A stretch of 43,260 nt of DNA from Actinomadura sp. BRA 177 (GTDB taxonomy: Bacteria > Actinomycetota > Actinomycetes > Streptosporangiales > Streptosporangiaceae): the NCBI RefSeq assembly GCF_013372625.1, contig NZ_JABXFD010000698.1, positions 1 through 43,260 of the forward strand. Direction: 5' to 3'. The notes beneath the pieces were generated by a model. It saw nothing but the letters and a program-made list of their open reading frames with translations, had not been told where the DNA came from and searched no databases. Of this stretch, positions 30,909-38,600 are shown one piece after another. Positions within the stretch are counted from its first letter, which is position 1. Each line of letters opens with the position of its first letter. The translations under genes were made by a program, and so were the position numbers.

Positions 30909-31222
30909 GTGAGCCAGGCGAGCGCCCGCTACTGGACAGACGCTCGCCACCTACACCGGGATGGGCCGTCCCCGGACGGCGCAGATCAACGAGCGACTCG
31001 CCGACCTCCCGCCCGGCCATGCCGGACCCTGACCATCGTGACCGTGTTCGCGCAGACCAGGGTGAGCCGGGCGAGCACGCTCGGCTGCCCCCGGGGGCTG
31101 AGCGCCTGCTGCTGGAACAGACGCTCGTCATCTACACCGGGTTGGACTCCCCCCGCGCGGCACCGATCAGCGAGCGGCTCGCCGATCTGCCGACCGCACC
31201 GCCGGGCCATGCCGGACTCTGA
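30909..31222 (+). pseudogene. Two decayed tandem copies of the NLR 3' end
   Basis: Copy 1 (30919-31032) reads ERPLLD, suffers a one-base deletion, then continues TLATYTGMGRPRTAQ / INERLADLPPGHAGP and a stop. Copy 2 (about 31095-31222) is unbroken: ERLLLEQTLVIYTGLDSP, then ISERLADLP, PGHAGL and a stop. The NLR itself ends ERPLLEQPLAIYTTLGSP, then ITDRLTNLP and a stop. Each copy is followed by a similar spacer (TGACC, GTG ACCG, then GTGAGCC). Repeat starts at GTGAGCC are 30909, 31062 and 31252. No gene of their own is likely on this strand. Confidence 0.85.
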
Positions 31223-31655
31223 CCGCTGTGACCGTGTTCGTGCGGATCAGGGTGAGCCGGGTCAGCGCGGCCGGCTGTCCGCCTGTCACGAGCCAGGCGT
31301 GCAGGGCGGACGCGTAGGCGGTCGCGTCGTCCAACGTGCACGTCCCGCCCAAGGCTGGGTCGAGCCGTGCCTGCACGCCACCGGCCGCCAGCAGGCAGGC
31401 CCATCGGGTGACGGCCACCGCGACGAGGCAGCCCGGGTGGGCAGCCAGGAGCTGGGCTGGTTCCCCCGCTCCGGCGACGATCACGTCCGCGCACGCCAGC
31501 CAGGCACGGGACGTCTCGCCGGGCCCGGCCACGAGGTGCTCGTCACACGGCGGCGCGTCGGTGGGTGAGCGCCGCAGTGTCAGCGTGCGTCCGGCGATCA
31601 GCACGCGTTCCGGCCCCGGCCGGTCGTCCCAGACCCGTACCAACTCGGCCATCAC
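31167..31655 (-). CDS. Hypothetical protein, last gene of the GT-B-like operon
   Basis: A 162-residue protein of unknown family; codon third positions are GC-rich as in its neighbours, so it is probably real. Seen: an N-terminal VRVWDDRPGPERVLIAGRTLTLRR, a central Ala/Val-rich domain (ACADVIVAGAGEPAQLLAAHPG), and a basic C-terminus. The last about 30 codons lie in the repeat array: the minus strand of the previous repeat also reads ARLTLVCANTVTMVRVRHG, compared with TRLTLIRTNTVTAVRVRHG here. So the gene's tail was duplicated along with the NLR tail. Start is GTG 31655, overlapping the upstream stop (GTGA), or ATG 31652. Confidence 0.55.
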   Translation of the reverse strand: MMAELVRVWDDRPGPERVLIAGRTLTLRRSPTDAPPCDEHLVAGPGETSRAWLACADVIVAGAGEPAQLLAAHPGCLVAVAVTRWACLLAAGGVQARLDPALGGTCTLDDATAYASALHAWLVTGGQPAALTRLTLIRTNTVTAVRVRHGPAVRSADRRAAR

Positions 31656-32887
31656 GCCGCCCGGAGTCCGCAGGAGACTGGAAGCGGGACCGGCTCGACG
31701 TCCGGCGGGCGGTCCCGGTCAGGCAACCGCAGCAGCCGGTACATCTCCCCGCGGATGAGGCGGGCCGCCTCGCCCGGCCGGGAACTGATGGCGCCCCGCA
31801 TCGCGGCATGGACGCGTCCGGAGAAGGCGTGCGCCGCCTCCTCCAACTGCGGGGCCAGCGGCCGGTCCCAGTCGACGCGCGGTGCGAACGCGCCGAGCCC
31901 GGCGACGTGGGTTCCGGGCGCCACGGCGTCCTCCGGGAAGGTGCCGAGCAGCACCGGCACCCCGATCGCGGCGCCGTAGCAACTGACCGACCCGTGATCA
32001 CCGAGCAGCACGTCGGCGGCGACCAGGCCCGCGCGCCACCCCTCCTCCGGCGGGAACAGCCGGACACCGAGCCGCAGGCCGTCCGCCTGCCAGGCCAGGA
32101 TCTGGCGTTTCCCGTAGAAGGACCACACGTTCGGGTGCAGCGCGGCGACGACCTGGTACCTGTCGCGCGGCAGCCCGGCCGCGACGCGCAGCAGCAGGTC
32201 GGGATGGCGACCGATCAGCGAGTCCTCGTTCCAGGTGGAACTGACGAACACGAGCCGCCGGCCGGGCCGCACGCCGAGCGCGCGACGGTACTCATTCCGG
32301 TACGGCAGGCTCGCCAGCAGCCGGTCCAGGCATGGGTCACCGCCGGCGAACGCCACCGGACGCGCCTCCGGGCACTCACGTTCGAGCATCTCCAGGTGCC
32401 GGTCGTGCGGCAGGACGATCGACGACGGCACGACCCGCCCGCCGACGACGAGCCGTTCCCTGATCAGGTCGCTGACCGCACGCGCGGCGAGCGGCCCGAA
32501 GCCGATGTTGCGCGGGTGGAACTTGCCCGGACCGGCGCCGTGCGACACGGTCATGACCGGTCCGTGCAGCTTCTCCAGCATCCCGTGGCCCGCCGCCACG
32601 ACGAGGTCCCATCTGGTGCTGATCGCCTGCCGCCAGGGCAGGACGAGCCCGCCGAGGTCGCGCAGATGCGCGTCCAGGCCGCCTGTGTTGGCCGACGCCG
32701 GCGCGGCCGTATAGGCGACCGCGACCCGCCGGTCGGTCTCCAGCAGCGGCATGACGTCGGCGAGCCGGGTCGCCGCCGTCACATGGTGCGCGACGGCGAG
32801 GACCGCCCGTCCCGCCTGCACCGTCGAGCCCTTCAGCGCGTCCAGCCCGAAGGGGCCGGGCACCCATCCGTCCATCTGGAAGTTCAT
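31652..32887 (-). CDS. GT-B-like (CDP-glycerol transferase-like) protein, copy 2
   Basis: A 411-residue cytoplasmic protein. It looks like a two-Rossmann GT-B fold similar to CDP-glycerol glycerophosphotransferases: VSHGAGPGKFHPR (possible catalytic His loop), LVFVSSTWNEDSLIGRHPDLL, VVAALHPNVWSFYG, then ADVLLGDHGSVSCYGAAIGVPVLLGTFP, a donor-binding-like D-H-S-x-x-Y-G-A-x-G-V-P-V block. No transmembrane segment. Substrate is unknown; cell-envelope or secondary-metabolite glycosylation are both possible. ATG 32887 has GGGGAGG five bases upstream and overlaps the stop of copy 1 (ATGA). It is a paralogue of the upstream gene, and the pair sits beside a large SARP regulator. Confidence 0.72.
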   Translation of the reverse strand: MNFQMDGWVPGPFGLDALKGSTVQAGRAVLAVAHHVTAATRLADVMPLLETDRRVAVAYTAAPASANTGGLDAHLRDLGGLVLPWRQAISTRWDLVVAAGHGMLEKLHGPVMTVSHGAGPGKFHPRNIGFGPLAARAVSDLIRERLVVGGRVVPSSIVLPHDRHLEMLERECPEARPVAFAGGDPCLDRLLASLPYRNEYRRALGVRPGRRLVFVSSTWNEDSLIGRHPDLLLRVAAGLPRDRYQVVAALHPNVWSFYGKRQILAWQADGLRLGVRLFPPEEGWRAGLVAADVLLGDHGSVSCYGAAIGVPVLLGTFPEDAVAPGTHVAGLGAFAPRVDWDRPLAPQLEEAAHAFSGRVHAAMRGAISSRPGEAARLIRGEMYRLLRLPDRDRPPDVEPVPLPVSCGLRAA

Positions 32888-34041
32888 CTCAGCCTCCCCT
32901 GACAGGCGTGGCCGAGCGGCTCCCCGTCCCGGCAGCCGATGCGGAAGGGCGGCGAGACCGGGTCCGCCACCGGGATCGTGGCGGGCTGCGGCAGCCGCAG
33001 CAGCCCGTACATCAGGCTGCGGATGTTGCGGTCGAACCGTCCCGGCTCGGACGTGATCCGCCCGAGGACGGGCCGGACCCGCTCGGGCCGCCACCGCGCC
33101 GCCGCCTCGGTGAGCTGCGGACGGACGGGCCGGTGCGCCGCCAGCCGGACGGCGAGGAGCCGCAGCGCGTCCCCCGGCGGCGGCCCGGTGATGAGCACCG
33201 GCACCCCGATGACCGTCCCGTACCGCGTGACGGGCCCCGGGGGCCCGATGATCCAGTCGGCGGCGACGAGGGCGGCGCGCCAGTCCGCCTCCGGCGGCAT
33301 GAGACTCAGCCCGGCCCGCAGGTGGACGGCGAGCCCGGGGCACCGGTCGCCGCCCGGCTCGGGCAGGCCGAGGACGAGGTACCGGTCGGACGGCAGTTCG
33401 GCGAGCAGGCGGCGCACGACGTCCGGTGACCGCTGGCACGTGCACGGACCGGCGGCGGGCAGCGCCACCACGACGAGCCCGCGCCGCCCGCCGACGCCCA
33501 GCGCACGCCGGTAGAAGTCGCGCAGCGGGAGGCTCGCCACAAGCCGGTCGTGGTCTGAGTCGCCGACCACGTGACCGTCCTCGGCGTCCGGAGGGCGGTC
33601 CAGGTGGTGGGCGTAGGTGAACACGGCCGGTGCGGGCCGGTGCTTGACCTCCGCCGGGATCGTTCCCGGCAGTGCGATGAGCGGCGCGCCCGGCGGGCAC
33701 GCGGGAACCCGATGCGCGGTGACGACCAGGCCGGCGTCACCGTCCGCGAGTTCAGTCCAGGGCAGCGGTGCGGCGCCCGCGTCTTTGAGCATCACCTCCA
33801 CGGCGGTCGAGGACGGCCCGGGGGCCGCCGCGAAGAGCACGCGCAGCCGCGGGTCGCTTCCCGCGAGCCGCGCCACGTCCAGTGCGGGCTGCCCCGGTAC
33901 GGGCGAGCCCACCACAACCAGCACGGTGCGCCGGTCCCCCAGCCGTCCCCACCAGCCGGGGTCGAACCCGCACAGGGCCCGACGCCATTCGAAGCCGGTC
34001 AATGCCGTCAACGAACCCCCTTTGACCTCGGATGCGAACAT
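32884..34041 (-). CDS. GT-B-like protein, divergent copy 1
   Basis: A 385-residue paralogue of the next gene. Shared landmarks are LPLRDFYRRALGVGGRRGLVVV (copy 2: LPYRNEYRRALGVRPGRRLVFV), PPEADWRAALVAADWIIG (copy 2: PPEEGWRAGLVAADVLLG), RYGTVIGVPVLI and MYGLLRLP. It lacks the VSHGAG loop seen in copy 2 and has PPGPVTRYG in place of DHGSVSCYG, so key His residues are missing and it may be non-catalytic, acting as a partner subunit (inference). ATG 34041 has GGAGGG four bases upstream; a frame reaching 34119 lacks this site. Divergent from the SARP gene with about 200 bases between. Confidence 0.7.
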   Translation of the reverse strand: MFASEVKGGSLTALTGFEWRRALCGFDPGWWGRLGDRRTVLVVVGSPVPGQPALDVARLAGSDPRLRVLFAAAPGPSSTAVEVMLKDAGAAPLPWTELADGDAGLVVTAHRVPACPPGAPLIALPGTIPAEVKHRPAPAVFTYAHHLDRPPDAEDGHVVGDSDHDRLVASLPLRDFYRRALGVGGRRGLVVVALPAAGPCTCQRSPDVVRRLLAELPSDRYLVLGLPEPGGDRCPGLAVHLRAGLSLMPPEADWRAALVAADWIIGPPGPVTRYGTVIGVPVLITGPPPGDALRLLAVRLAAHRPVRPQLTEAAARWRPERVRPVLGRITSEPGRFDRNIRSLMYGLLRLPQPATIPVADPVSPPFRIGCRDGEPLGHACQGRLR

Positions 34042-34242
34042 CCGTCCCTCCGTCGCAGATCGAATGGACCTGCCCTCCGGAATCGAGTGTCCGCCGGGGA
34101 ACTTGACGAAAACTTGCAATCATCCTGACTCGGTAAGTAGTGAGGTTCCTGGACGACAGGGTGAAACACCTCCACGGTCTGGCCAATCGGTACATACGAT
34201 GCCAAAATCGGCACAGGAGGAGATTTTCACAAAGGGGAACCG

Positions 34243-37200
34243 GTGGAGTTCCGCGTCATAGGCCCCGTCGAGCTGCGGGTCAACGGCCGGCGGCGCGACC
34301 TCGGAACGCCCAAGGAACGCTGCGTCCTGGCCGTCCTGCTGCTCAACCGGCGGCAGCCGGTGCCCGCCGAGGCGCTGATCCGCCGGGTGTGGGACGACGA
34401 CCCGCCGGCCAAGGCCAGGCAGGGCCTGCAGGTCTACATGACGCGGCTGCGGCACCGGCTCGGAGGGGTTCCGGACGTCGCACTGCACTCCCGGCACGGC
34501 TCCTACTGGATCGACATCGCCGACGAGGCGGTCGACCTGCACCATTTCCGGCTGCTGCGCGACCAGGCGCGCGCCATCGCCGAGAGCGGCGACGAGGAGT
34601 ACGCGCTCGACCACTACCGCAGGGCGACGGCGCTGTGGCGGGGCGAACCGCTCGCCGATCTGAGTGGCGGCTGGGCCGAGCGGACCCGGCGCATCCTGGA
34701 AGAGGACCTGCTGACCGTCACGTTCGAGCGCATCGACCTGGAGTTGCAGCGCGGTCGACACACCGACCTGGTGAGCGAACTGGCGGACCTGGCCGAACGC
34801 CATCCGGAGGACGAGCGTCCGGCGGAGGGGCTCATGGTCGCGCTCTACCGGTCCGGGCGGCAGGCCGACGCCCTGGAGGTCTACCGGCGCACCCATGACC
34901 TGTTCGTGAGGAAGTCCGGGACGGAACCGGGCCCCGCGCTGCGCGACCTCCAGCGGCGCATCCTGCGCAGCGACCCGGAGCTGCTGCGGGTTGCGGGCAC
35001 CCGGCTGGGGGTCGACCGGCCGCCCCGCCTCCTGCCCCACGACGTGCCGCGGTTCACCGGACGGGACGAAGAACTGCGACAGCTCCTGGACGTGGCCGCA
35101 CACGGCGGCGCGCCGGCGAGATCGGCGGCGACCGTCATCGCCATCGACGGGATGCCCGGGGCCGGCAAGACGGCGCTCGCCATCCGTCTCGCGCACCGGC
35201 TGGCCGGAGACTTCCCCGACGCCCACGTCTTCCTCAAGCTGCACACGCACGACTCCAGGCAGGACCCGGTCGACCCGGCGGACGCGCTCGACACGCTGCT
35301 CCGCATGATCGGCGTCCCGGCGACGCGGGTGCCGCGCGCCCTGGAGGAGCGGGCCGCGCTGTGGCGGTCGCAACTTGCCGGCAGCCGCGCGATCATCGTG
35401 CTGGACGACGCCGCCCAACATGACCAGATCAGACCGCTGCTGCCCGCGTCCGCCGGCTGCCTGGTGATCGTGACGAGCCGGCGGCGGCTGACCGGGCTGC
35501 ACGAATCATGGCCGCTGTCGCTGGAGGTGCTGCCCGTCCGGGACGCGGCGGCTCTGTTCACCGGCCTCGCGGGCCCCGGCCGCGCGGAGGTCGCCGCCGA
35601 CGTCGCCGCGGTCGTCGACCGCTGCGGCCGGCTGCCCCTCGCGGTGCGGATGGCGGCGAGCCGGCTGCGGCACCGCCGCGCCTGGCACGCTGCCGACCTT
35701 CTCACCCGGTTGACCCCGGGCGACCGGCTGGACGAACTGCGCGACGAGGGACACGAGATCACGACGGTGTTCGAACTGTCCTACCGCGGGCTCCCGCCGC
35801 GGCTGCGGGACGCGTTCCGCGCGTTCGCCCTGCATCCGGGCCCCGACCTGACGGCGCACGCGGCGGCAGCGGCCCTCGCACGTCCCGTCCGGGAGGCCGA
35901 ACGGATCCTCGAGGAACTCCTCGACCGCAACCTGATCACCGAACTGGTCGGGGGCCGCTACCGCTTCCACGACCTCGTGCACGACTACGCCACCCGCCTC
36001 GGGCGGGAGAGCGACCCCGAGGAGGACCGAGGCCGGACCATCGACCGGATCCTCGACTTCTACCTCGCGGCGGCACACCGCGCGGACCAGCGGATGTTCC
36101 GCCATTGTGCGGCGGAAGACGTCCAGATCGTCCATCCTCCTGCTGAGTTGCCGCCGCTGCTGGACGGGGCGGCGGCCATCGACTGGTTCACCACCGAGCA
36201 CGACTGCCTGCTGAACGCCGCCGCCGAGGCCGCCCGGACCAGTTCTCCCGGCCGCGTCGTACTCTTCGCCCGCTTGCTCGCCGGACACCTGGAGTCGCGC
36301 GGTCACTGGGACGCTGCTGCACGGCTGCACACGGACGCGGTCGAGGCGCTGCGGAGCCTGAACGACCGCCCGGGCACCGCCCGAGCGCTGGCCGACCTGA
36401 GCCACATCCGCTTCCGCCGGGGCGAATACGACGCCGCAATGGAGGAAGCGAAGAAGGCTCTCGCGATCTACCGTTCGACCGGCAACCGCCGAGGAGAGGC
36501 CGACATACTCGGCCTTACAAGTCTCATCCACTGGCATCAATCCCGTTTCGCCGAGGCCCTCGCCCGTTGCCGGGAGGCACTGGAGATCCACCGATCCCTC
36601 GGCGACCGGCACGGCGAAGCCGACAGCCTGGACCACATCGCGATCTACCTGGAGTTCACCGGCCATCACCGGGACGCCGAACGCCTCCGCCTGGACGCTC
36701 TTGCGATCTTCACCGAGATCGACGACCCGCACGGACACACGATGGCACTGAACAACATGGGTGACCTGATGATCCGGATCGGCGACATCGACCGGGCCGT
36801 GGAGTACTACGAGCAGACCGCCGCCACATCCGGACTGAGCCGCCAGCACGAGGCCATATCGCTCATCAACATGGCCGGCGTCCATCGCCGCACCGGCGCC
36901 CACGAACAAGCTCTGGCGAATTACCGCAAGGCTCTCGCGATAGCGATGGAATTGGGCGACCACAGAAACCAGGTAGAAACCCTGATCGGCATCGGCGCCA
37001 CTTTCCACAATACCGGCCGCTACGGCGAGGCACTCATTCACCACGAGCGGGCCCTGACTATTTCCCGCGCTATCTGCGAACGTTACGAGGAGACGCTCGC
37101 TCTCCGCCACCTGGGCGAGACCCTCACCGCCTCCGGCCGCTATCCGGCCGCCGTGGAGCATCTCCAGCGGGCTTGCGCCTTATCCATCGAGATAGGCGTC

Positions 37201-37380
37201 CCCTACGAAACGGCCAAGGCACTGGAGAGCCTGGGAACGGCCCTTCTCCACGTCCAGGGCAGCGAAGCGGCTCGCCACCCCTGGCAGGAGGCGGTCCACC
37301 TGTTCACCAGCCTCGGCCTTCCGGAGGCGGCCCACCTCCGAACCCGCCTTCAGTCCCTGAACCACGCCGCCGGCACCTGA
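34243..37380 (+). CDS. AfsR-type SARP transcriptional regulator (wHTH-BTAD-NB-ARC-TPR)
   Basis: A 1045-residue regulator. Residues 1-95 are an OmpR-like winged helix (FRVIGPVELRVNGRRRDLGTPKERCVLAVLLL...). Residues about 98-245 are the bacterial transcriptional activation domain (YALDHYRRATALWRGEPLADL; GRQADALEVYRRTHDLF). Then an NB-ARC ATPase with Walker A GMPGAGKT (303-310), AIIVLDDA, VTSRRRLTGL, CGRLPLAVRMAASRLRHRRAW and FHDLVHDYATRLG. From about 640 to 1035 there are about ten TPR repeats. AfsR-type SARPs activate antibiotic or developmental genes. GTG 34243 follows AAAGGGG. It is divergent from the GT-B-like genes, its most likely local target (inference). Confidence 0.93.
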   Translation: MEFRVIGPVELRVNGRRRDLGTPKERCVLAVLLLNRRQPVPAEALIRRVWDDDPPAKARQGLQVYMTRLRHRLGGVPDVALHSRHGSYWIDIADEAVDLHHFRLLRDQARAIAESGDEEYALDHYRRATALWRGEPLADLSGGWAERTRRILEEDLLTVTFERIDLELQRGRHTDLVSELADLAERHPEDERPAEGLMVALYRSGRQADALEVYRRTHDLFVRKSGTEPGPALRDLQRRILRSDPELLRVAGTRLGVDRPPRLLPHDVPRFTGRDEELRQLLDVAAHGGAPARSAATVIAIDGMPGAGKTALAIRLAHRLAGDFPDAHVFLKLHTHDSRQDPVDPADALDTLLRMIGVPATRVPRALEERAALWRSQLAGSRAIIVLDDAAQHDQIRPLLPASAGCLVIVTSRRRLTGLHESWPLSLEVLPVRDAAALFTGLAGPGRAEVAADVAAVVDRCGRLPLAVRMAASRLRHRRAWHAADLLTRLTPGDRLDELRDEGHEITTVFELSYRGLPPRLRDAFRAFALHPGPDLTAHAAAAALARPVREAERILEELLDRNLITELVGGRYRFHDLVHDYATRLGRESDPEEDRGRTIDRILDFYLAAAHRADQRMFRHCAAEDVQIVHPPAELPPLLDGAAAIDWFTTEHDCLLNAAAEAARTSSPGRVVLFARLLAGHLESRGHWDAAARLHTDAVEALRSLNDRPGTARALADLSHIRFRRGEYDAAMEEAKKALAIYRSTGNRRGEADILGLTSLIHWHQSRFAEALARCREALEIHRSLGDRHGEADSLDHIAIYLEFTGHHRDAERLRLDALAIFTEIDDPHGHTMALNNMGDLMIRIGDIDRAVEYYEQTAATSGLSRQHEAISLINMAGVHRRTGAHEQALANYRKALAIAMELGDHRNQVETLIGIGATFHNTGRYGEALIHHERALTISRAICERYEETLALRHLGETLTASGRYPAAVEHLQRACALSIEIGVPYETAKALESLGTALLHVQGSEAARHPWQEAVHLFTSLGLPEAAHLRTRLQSLNHAAGT

Positions 37381-37403
37381 CCGACCGAGACGAGGACCCG
37401 ATG

Positions 37404-38600
37404 TCACGCGCGAGTGACGAGGGGCAGGCTTCCCAGCCGGTGGTCGATATGCGCGGCGACAAACTCAGGGATTGGGCACATCTCTTTGACCCGAGGCCAT
37501 GTATCGACGAGTGCCGCGACGGTCACCTTGGCAATTCCTACTGCACGCTCAGGATCGAGCGAAGCTCGCTGCGCCAGACTCCTGAAATTATCGTACGTGA
37601 TCAACCTGGCGACCCTGCCGCCGTTGACCGGAAATGCGAGTTCTTCAGAGCGGAATTCCTCATATGCCGAGACGGACACCAGATCGTAGGCCGGGGAAAG
37701 CCTGGCCGAACGCCCATCCGGGTATCGGAGCGTCCAATTTTTGAGATGCGCGTCCAGATTGCCCATCACAACGATCGCCGCCAGCCGCCTAAGGTACTCG
37801 TCCACGTCTTCCGGGCAGACCGCGTCCAGAAAGCGGGCTATACCGCTGTAGGTGGCTCGATCGTACTTCGATTCGACGGATACCTCGCGGACTTGCGCGA
37901 AATCCTCCTGGTGTATCCGCGCACCACCGTCCCGGTCGAATCGTTGAACGGCGAACACCGTTTCCGTCTCCGAGATGAGCCCGTCGGGGATGCCGGAGAC
38001 ATCGGCCCCGGAAACCAGTTTTATCTCGGGAACATCGATACCGACGAGTTTGGCCCAGGTCAGCATCGAGTATTCGTTGGCGGGAACCTCGGGGAAACGC
38101 CGATCGGGAAGCTTGACGATCCAGTCACCGCCCTGCCCGGATACGGGGAGTACCAGCCCTTTACCCTCCCATCTCATGGAGAACTTCGCCTGGACTCCGG
38201 CGAGGGAGAACTTGATCTTTCCCGAGTCTCGGCCGGACGGGCTTCGCATCAGCTCGGGAATCTTCAAGACATCGGCCTCGGGTACCACCCGAACCGCGCC
38301 CGGCAGGTCTTCTCCGATAAAGCTGATCACCTGAAAGTCATGTGGGTTGGCGCGGCCGAGCTCCCGACCGATCAGACCACGTAGGCCACTACCGGGTTCC
38401 GGCAGGAGGTTGGCGAACCATTCTGGTAGCGCGCCGCTCGCAGTGCGGCGCCTCTCCGGGTTTGTTTCGAACCCCTGCCCCAATACAGGGTGCAGAGGTG
38501 CTCTGTCCTCGTAATCGAACCACGTATTGCCGTCAAGGTAGCCGAGGGTGCCCACCCGGCGCTCACCCAAGTAGACGCCGGCCGTCGCCGACCTAGTCAT
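37404..38600 (-). CDS. HipA-like serine/threonine kinase
   Basis: A 398-residue protein of the HipA kinase family. Seen: an N-terminal HipA_N-type region (AGVYLGERRVGTLGYL, ASGALPEWFANLLPE), the substrate-loop region SLAGVQAKFSM, ATP-binding Lys163 in IVKLP, catalytic GNLDAHLKN (Asp283, Asn288) and metal-binding Asp306 in LSPAYD. The active site looks complete. HipA toxins normally phosphorylate glutamyl-tRNA synthetase and pair with a HipB antitoxin; no XRE-type HipB is adjacent, and the partner in this operon is a DUF262 protein whose stop overlaps this start by 8 bases. ATG 38600 is preferred (GAGG nine bases upstream). Base composition is lower in GC than in neighbouring genes, which hints at transfer. 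Confidence 0.88.
   Translation of the reverse strand: MTRSATAGVYLGERRVGTLGYLDGNTWFDYEDRAPLHPVLGQGFETNPERRRTASGALPEWFANLLPEPGSGLRGLIGRELGRANPHDFQVISFIGEDLPGAVRVVPEADVLKIPELMRSPSGRDSGKIKFSLAGVQAKFSMRWEGKGLVLPVSGQGGDWIVKLPDRRFPEVPANEYSMLTWAKLVGIDVPEIKLVSGADVSGIPDGLISETETVFAVQRFDRDGGARIHQEDFAQVREVSVESKYDRATYSGIARFLDAVCPEDVDEYLRRLAAIVVMGNLDAHLKNWTLRYPDGRSARLSPAYDLVSVSAYEEFRSEELAFPVNGGRVARLITYDNFRSLAQRASLDPERAVGIAKVTVAALVDTWPRVKEMCPIPEFVAAHIDHRLGSLPLVTRA

Noticed and set aside
31565-32902. A 445-codon plus-strand frame opposite the GT-B-like gene
   Set aside because: Antisense shadow with no domain. The minus-strand frame has a good ribosome site, conserved blocks and a paralogue next to it.
35506-37161. 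A 551-codon minus-strand frame opposite the SARP regulator
   Set aside because: It mirrors the TPR-coding region, has no recognisable domain and no ribosome site.
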